Source of the DNA: Fidelibacterota bacterium
Lineage (GTDB): Bacteria; Pseudomonadota; Alphaproteobacteria; Rhodospirillales; Rhodospirillaceae
Direction of reading: 5' to 3'
Assembly (NCBI GenBank): GCA_947473445.1
Contig: CANJEU010000006.1
Span: 1 to 18,426, forward strand
Length of the DNA: 18,426 bases
Shown here piece by piece: positions 15,436 to 18,426 of this stretch; within the stretch, counting starts at the first letter, position 1, and each line of letters starts with the position of its first letter. Under the pieces are notes generated by a model that saw only the letters and a list, made by a program, of their open reading frames with translations, was not told the origin of the DNA and searched no databases. The position numbers were made by a program, and so were the translations under genes.

Positions 15436-16704
15436 CTGTTAGCGCTTCAAAGTGCCTTCGGGCTGTGCGTGCTCATTGGACTGGCGTGGCTGGCAAGCTC
15501 GCGCCGGAGTGACGTCGTGTGGCGTCCGGTTGCCATCGGCATCGGGCTGACCTTCTTGCTCGCGCTGCTGCTGATGAAAGTGCCGCTGCTGCAAAATGCG
15601 CTTTCGGTCCTCAACGACGCGATGAACGTTTTGACCGATGCGACACACGCGGGCTCTTCCTTCGTCTTCGGCTATCTTGGCGGCGCGACGCTGCCGTTTG
15701 AGGTAACGGGCGCGGGCTCGCCTTTTATTTTCGCCTTCGCGGCACTGCCGATCATCCTTGTCGTCGGAGCTCTGTCGGCCTTGCTCTTTCATTGGCATAT
15801 CATTCAGCCGGTTGTGCGCGGCTTTGCCTGGGTGCTGCGGCGAACCATCGGGCTCGATGGTCCCGCCGGTGTCTCGAGCGCCATGAACATCTTCGTCGGC
15901 ATGGTCGAATCGCCCCTCGTGATCAGCCCTTATCTGCGCAAGGAAACGCGCGCGGGACTGTTCGTGATCATGACCGCCGGCATGGCGTCCAGTTCGGGCA
16001 GCGTGCTCGTCCTTTATGCGACGATCCTGAGCGCCCAGGTTCCCAATGCGCTTGGCCTCCTGATCGCCGCTTCCATCATCTCCGCGCCCGCCGCCGTGGC
16101 GGTTGCTTTCATCATGCTCCCTCCGACGAAGGCTGAACTCGCGCAGGCGGCCGAGCCTACGGACGTTGAGATCGAAGGCCGCCGCGAGGGCGAGAACGCC
16201 ATGGCCGCTGTGGCGCGCGGGACACTGGACGGCATTCAGCTCTGGCTCAATGTCATGGCGATGCTGCTCGTGCTCGTCGCGCTGGTGTTCATGGTCAACG
16301 TGATCATCGCCTTCGTGACGCCCGATGTCGCCGGCGGCCCGCTGACGTTGCAACGGGTGTTCGGCTGGATCATGTCGCCCTTAGCATGGCTGCTCGGCAT
16401 TCCCTGGAGCGAAGCGACGACCGCGGGGGCGCTGATTGGCACGAAAACGGTGCTGAATGAAGTGATTGCCTATGACGAGCTGACAAAACTGCCCGAGGGC
16501 GCGTTATCCGCGCGCTCACAGCTCATCATGATTTTTGCGCTGTGCGGCTTTGCGAACTTCGCCTCCCTGGGAACGATGATCGGCGGCCTTGCCGCGATGG
16601 TTCCCGAACGGCGCAACGACATCGCCGCGCTGGCGCCCAAGACGATCATCTCGGGAACTCTGGCGACCTGTATTGCGGGCGCCGTGGTGGGCATCCTGAA
16701 TTGA
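15436..16704 (+). CDS. Concentrative nucleoside transporter (CNT/NupC family), copy 1
   Basis: 422-aa inner-membrane symporter predicted to import nucleosides with H+ or Na+. Family landmarks in order: SFVFGYLGGATLPFE, the SALLFHWHIIQPVVRGFAWVL gate helix region, AMNIFVGMVESPLVISPYL, GMASSSGSVLVLYA, GIPWSEA, IGTKTVLNEVIAY and ALCGFANFASLGTMIGG. The start is unusual. The frame opens after TAG 15424, and the first standard start codon (GTG 15469) would remove the first residues of helix 1 and has no ribosome site. CTG 15436 lies 5 nt after AGGGGA and gives (M)LALQSAFGL, matching the N-terminus of copy 2 and, as I recall, of relatives beginning MLxLQS. It forms a tandem pair with the gene 106 nt downstream. 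Confidence 0.93.
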   Translation: MLALQSAFGLCVLIGLAWLASSRRSDVVWRPVAIGIGLTFLLALLLMKVPLLQNALSVLNDAMNVLTDATHAGSSFVFGYLGGATLPFEVTGAGSPFIFAFAALPIILVVGALSALLFHWHIIQPVVRGFAWVLRRTIGLDGPAGVSSAMNIFVGMVESPLVISPYLRKETRAGLFVIMTAGMASSSGSVLVLYATILSAQVPNALGLLIAASIISAPAAVAVAFIMLPPTKAELAQAAEPTDVEIEGRREGENAMAAVARGTLDGIQLWLNVMAMLLVLVALVFMVNVIIAFVTPDVAGGPLTLQRVFGWIMSPLAWLLGIPWSEATTAGALIGTKTVLNEVIAYDELTKLPEGALSARSQLIMIFALCGFANFASLGTMIGGLAAMVPERRNDIAALAPKTIISGTLATCIAGAVVGILN

Positions 16705-16735
16705 GCCGGTCGAATTGTGAAAGATATTTGACAGT

Positions 16736-16754
16736 CGGGGATATGACTTCCCCG
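16736..16754. other. Short inverted repeat between the two CNT genes
   Basis: CGGGGA (16736-16741) / TCCCCG (16749-16754), 6-bp stem and 7-nt loop, 32 nt after the stop of copy 1. There is no T-run, so it is not a clear terminator; it might be a processing or attenuation element. Confidence 0.3.
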
Positions 16755-16810
16755 CATCCTTTGCCACGCGCTATCGATCTAGTGAAGAGCCGGAACGCGA
16801 GGGATTCACA

Positions 16811-18076
16811 CTGTTAGCCTTGCAGAGCCTCATTGGTTTGTGCGCCATCATCGGCCTCGCCTGGCTTATCAGCGAGCGGCGGCGCGACGTCATCTGGCGG
16901 TCCGTGGCTCTTGGTGTCGCGCTCCAATTCATCCTGGCCCTAGCGCTGCTAAAGGTGCCGATGATCCAAAATAGCCTGAGCGTGCTCAATGACGCGGTCA
17001 GCGGTCTGACCAACGCAACACGGGCCGGCACGTCCTTCGTCTTTGGCTATCTGGGCGGCGCCGATCTTCCGTTCGAGGCGACCGGCCCCGGCGCAAGCTT
17101 CGTCTTCGCTTTCCAGGCCCTGCCCCTGATCCTCATCATCAGCGCGCTGTCGGCGCTGCTGTTTCACTGGAATATCATTCAGCCCGTCGTGCGCGCCTTC
17201 GCGTGGGTCCTGCGTCGGACCATCGGCATCGACGGACCGGCCGGCGTATCGACGGCCATGAACATCTTCGTGGGCATGGTCGAGGCGCCGCTGGTGATCC
17301 GGCCCTACCTGCGCCGTGAATCCCTCTCCGGCCTATTCGTGATCATGACGGCGGGCATGGCCTCGACGTCCGGCAGCGTACTGGTTCTTTATGCCACGCT
17401 GCTTGAATCGGTGATTCCCAATCCGTTGGGCCAACTGATCACCGCGTCCATCATGTCGGCGCCCGCTGCCGTGGTCATCGCATACATCATGATCCCGCCC
17501 GATCCGGCCGGCTTTAAGCTTCCCCCCGAACCCTCCGATGTCCTGATGGGCGAGTACGCCGGCGAAAACGCGATGTCGGCGATTGCCCGCGGCACGCTGG
17601 AAGGGACGCAGCTTTGGCTGAACGTGATTTCCATGCTGATCGTGCTGGTGGCCTTCGTCTACATGGTGAACAGCCTCATCGGCGCGATCGTGCCCGATGT
17701 CGCCGGCGCCCCAGTGACTATGCAGCGCATTTTCGGTTGGGTGATGTCGCCGATGGCCTGGCTCCTGGGCATCCCGTGGAGCGAGGCGCCAGCGGCCGGC
17801 GCGCTCCTCGGGACGAAGACTGTGCTTAACGAGTTAATCGCTTACGCTGAAATGGCTCGGTTACCGCCAGAGGCGCTTTCCACGCGCTCGCGGCTCATCA
17901 TCAGTTATGCACTGTGCGGCTTTGCGAATTTCGCAGCGCTGGGCATTATGATCGGCGGCATCGCGGCGATGGTGCCTGAACGGCGCAAGGACGTCGTCGC
18001 GCTTGCGCCCCGGACGCTCGTCTCGGGAACGCTTGCAACCTGCATGACGGCGGCAATCGTCGGCATACTGTCCTAG
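16811..18076 (+). CDS. Concentrative nucleoside transporter (CNT/NupC family), copy 2
   Basis: 421-aa paralogue of the preceding gene. In the last 63 residues 45 are identical, and the whole length aligns with few gaps; the main difference is the hydrophilic loop near residues 220-245 (PPDPAGFKLPPEPSD here). Landmarks are GTSFVFGYLGGADLPFE, AMNIFVGMVEAPLVIRPYL, GTKTVLNELIAY and ALCGFANFAALGIMIGG. GMVEAPLVIRPYL is closer to the common family form than the ESPLVISPYL of copy 1. The start is called at CTG 16811, 6 nt after GAGGGA. TTG 16820 is the first conventional start but lies 15 nt from that ribosome site, too far. Its stop interlocks with the convergent oxygenase gene. Copy 2 may differ in nucleoside preference; this is not shown. 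Confidence 0.93.
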   Translation: MLALQSLIGLCAIIGLAWLISERRRDVIWRSVALGVALQFILALALLKVPMIQNSLSVLNDAVSGLTNATRAGTSFVFGYLGGADLPFEATGPGASFVFAFQALPLILIISALSALLFHWNIIQPVVRAFAWVLRRTIGIDGPAGVSTAMNIFVGMVEAPLVIRPYLRRESLSGLFVIMTAGMASTSGSVLVLYATLLESVIPNPLGQLITASIMSAPAAVVIAYIMIPPDPAGFKLPPEPSDVLMGEYAGENAMSAIARGTLEGTQLWLNVISMLIVLVAFVYMVNSLIGAIVPDVAGAPVTMQRIFGWVMSPMAWLLGIPWSEAPAAGALLGTKTVLNELIAYAEMARLPPEALSTRSRLIISYALCGFANFAALGIMIGGIAAMVPERRKDVVALAPRTLVSGTLATCMTAAIVGILS

Positions 18077-18426
18077 ACTTTCAGTTTGATCTCCGAGAGG
18101 CGTTCGCGCAGATAACCGTCCGCGGTTATCGCTAGGGGATAGCGGCTTGGGTTCTCCGGCGTGACGCAGCGCGGGAGCACATCAATCACATAGTCCGACG
18201 CAAAATGCTGGAAGAACGGCAAGGAGTAGCGCGGCAAGCCGGCGCGGTCCGGCGCCGGGTTGACCACGCGATGGGTCGTCGACGGCAACACATGATTGGT
18301 AAGCCGCTGCAGCATATCACCGACGTTGATGACCACGCAGCCTGGGGGCGGATCGACGTCGAGCCACCGTCCGTCGCGGCTCAGCAATTGAAGCCCAGCC
18401 TCTTCCGCGCCGAGCAGCAGCGTGAT
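18073..18426 (-). CDS. Isopenicillin-N-synthase-like 2-oxoglutarate/Fe(II) oxygenase (5' part outside window)
   Basis: The C-terminal 117 residues are visible, with no stop up to the right edge. The reading ITLLLGAEEAGLQLL, then GRWLDVDPPPGCVVINVGDM, then NHVLPSTTHRVVNP and RYSLPFFQHF follows the 2OG-Fe(II) oxygenase domain (PF03171) closely. The distal iron-binding His is in THRVVN, and the RxS co-substrate motif is RYS. The HxD pair should lie just beyond the window edge. These cytoplasmic non-haem iron enzymes hydroxylate or cyclise small molecules; those next to purine or nucleoside genes are sometimes catabolic hydroxylases, but this one is not assignable. It converges on the CNT pair, with the two stop codons sharing CTAG (18073-18076) and no room for a terminator. 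Confidence 0.92.
   Translation of the reverse strand: MTLLLGAEEAGLQLLSRDGRWLDVDPPPGCVVINVGDMLQRLTNHVLPSTTHRVVNPAPDRAGLPRYSLPFFQHFASDYVIDVLPRCVTPENPSRYPLAITADGYLRERLSEIKLKV

Noticed and set aside
16728..16733. Perfect TTGACA hexamer upstream of the second CNT gene.
   Set aside because: Nothing resembling a -10 box lies 16-18 nt downstream (CCCGCA region).
16792..16815. GGAAC followed by GTT upstream of the second CNT gene, similar to an EcfG promoter.
   Set aside because: The spacing is N15 before TGTT, not N16-17 before CGTT, and the -10 would fall inside the coding sequence.

Overview
The window is dense, GC-rich bacterial chromosome with no tRNA, rRNA, CRISPR array or insertion sequence that I can see. 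Several features point to an alphaproteobacterium: an HWE/HisKA_2-type histidine kinase, two upstream sites matching the EcfG general-stress promoter pattern (GGAAC-N16/17-CGTT), and the subtypes of the EAL protein, PRC-barrel protein and concentrative nucleoside transporters. This placement is an inference. The C5 haem genes hemA and hemL fit it poorly, because most Alphaproteobacteria make 5-aminolevulinate with ALA synthase.

Layout from left to right. (1) 1-2466, minus strand: hemA (glutamyl-tRNA reductase, unusually divergent) followed by hemL (cut by the left edge), sharing a GTGA stop/start overlap. (2) 2567-3919, plus strand: a stand-alone EAL phosphodiesterase with a complete catalytic set, then a small cysteine-rich lipoprotein ending in a bidirectional terminator. 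(3) 3968-15093, a long minus-strand block: PRC-barrel protein with an EcfG-like promoter; a secreted esterase-like phytase domain fused to an autotransporter barrel; glutathione peroxidase overlapping by 4 nt an ABC exporter; a single-domain response regulator; its HWE-type sensor kinase; a periplasmic metallo-beta-lactamase-fold lipoprotein; and a second ABC exporter, again with an EcfG-like promoter. (4) 15436-18076, plus strand: a tandem duplicated pair of CNT nucleoside transporters that both appear to start at CTG. (5) 18073-18426, minus strand: the 3' part of an isopenicillin-N-synthase-like 2-oxoglutarate/Fe(II) oxygenase whose stop codon interlocks with that of the second transporter.

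Functionally, the centre reads as an envelope and stress neighbourhood: a sensor kinase and regulator, two half-size ABC exporters, a peroxidase, a surface esterase and a PRC-barrel protein, with two of the promoters looking like general-stress promoters. The kinase, regulator, exporter and peroxidase may form one operon (gaps of 9, 82 and -4 nt). The haem pair and the transporter pair look metabolically separate. The most notable observations are the two EcfG-type promoters, the shared CTG starts of the transporter pair, and the HemA sequence, which keeps its catalytic cysteine but has lost several otherwise conserved residues.
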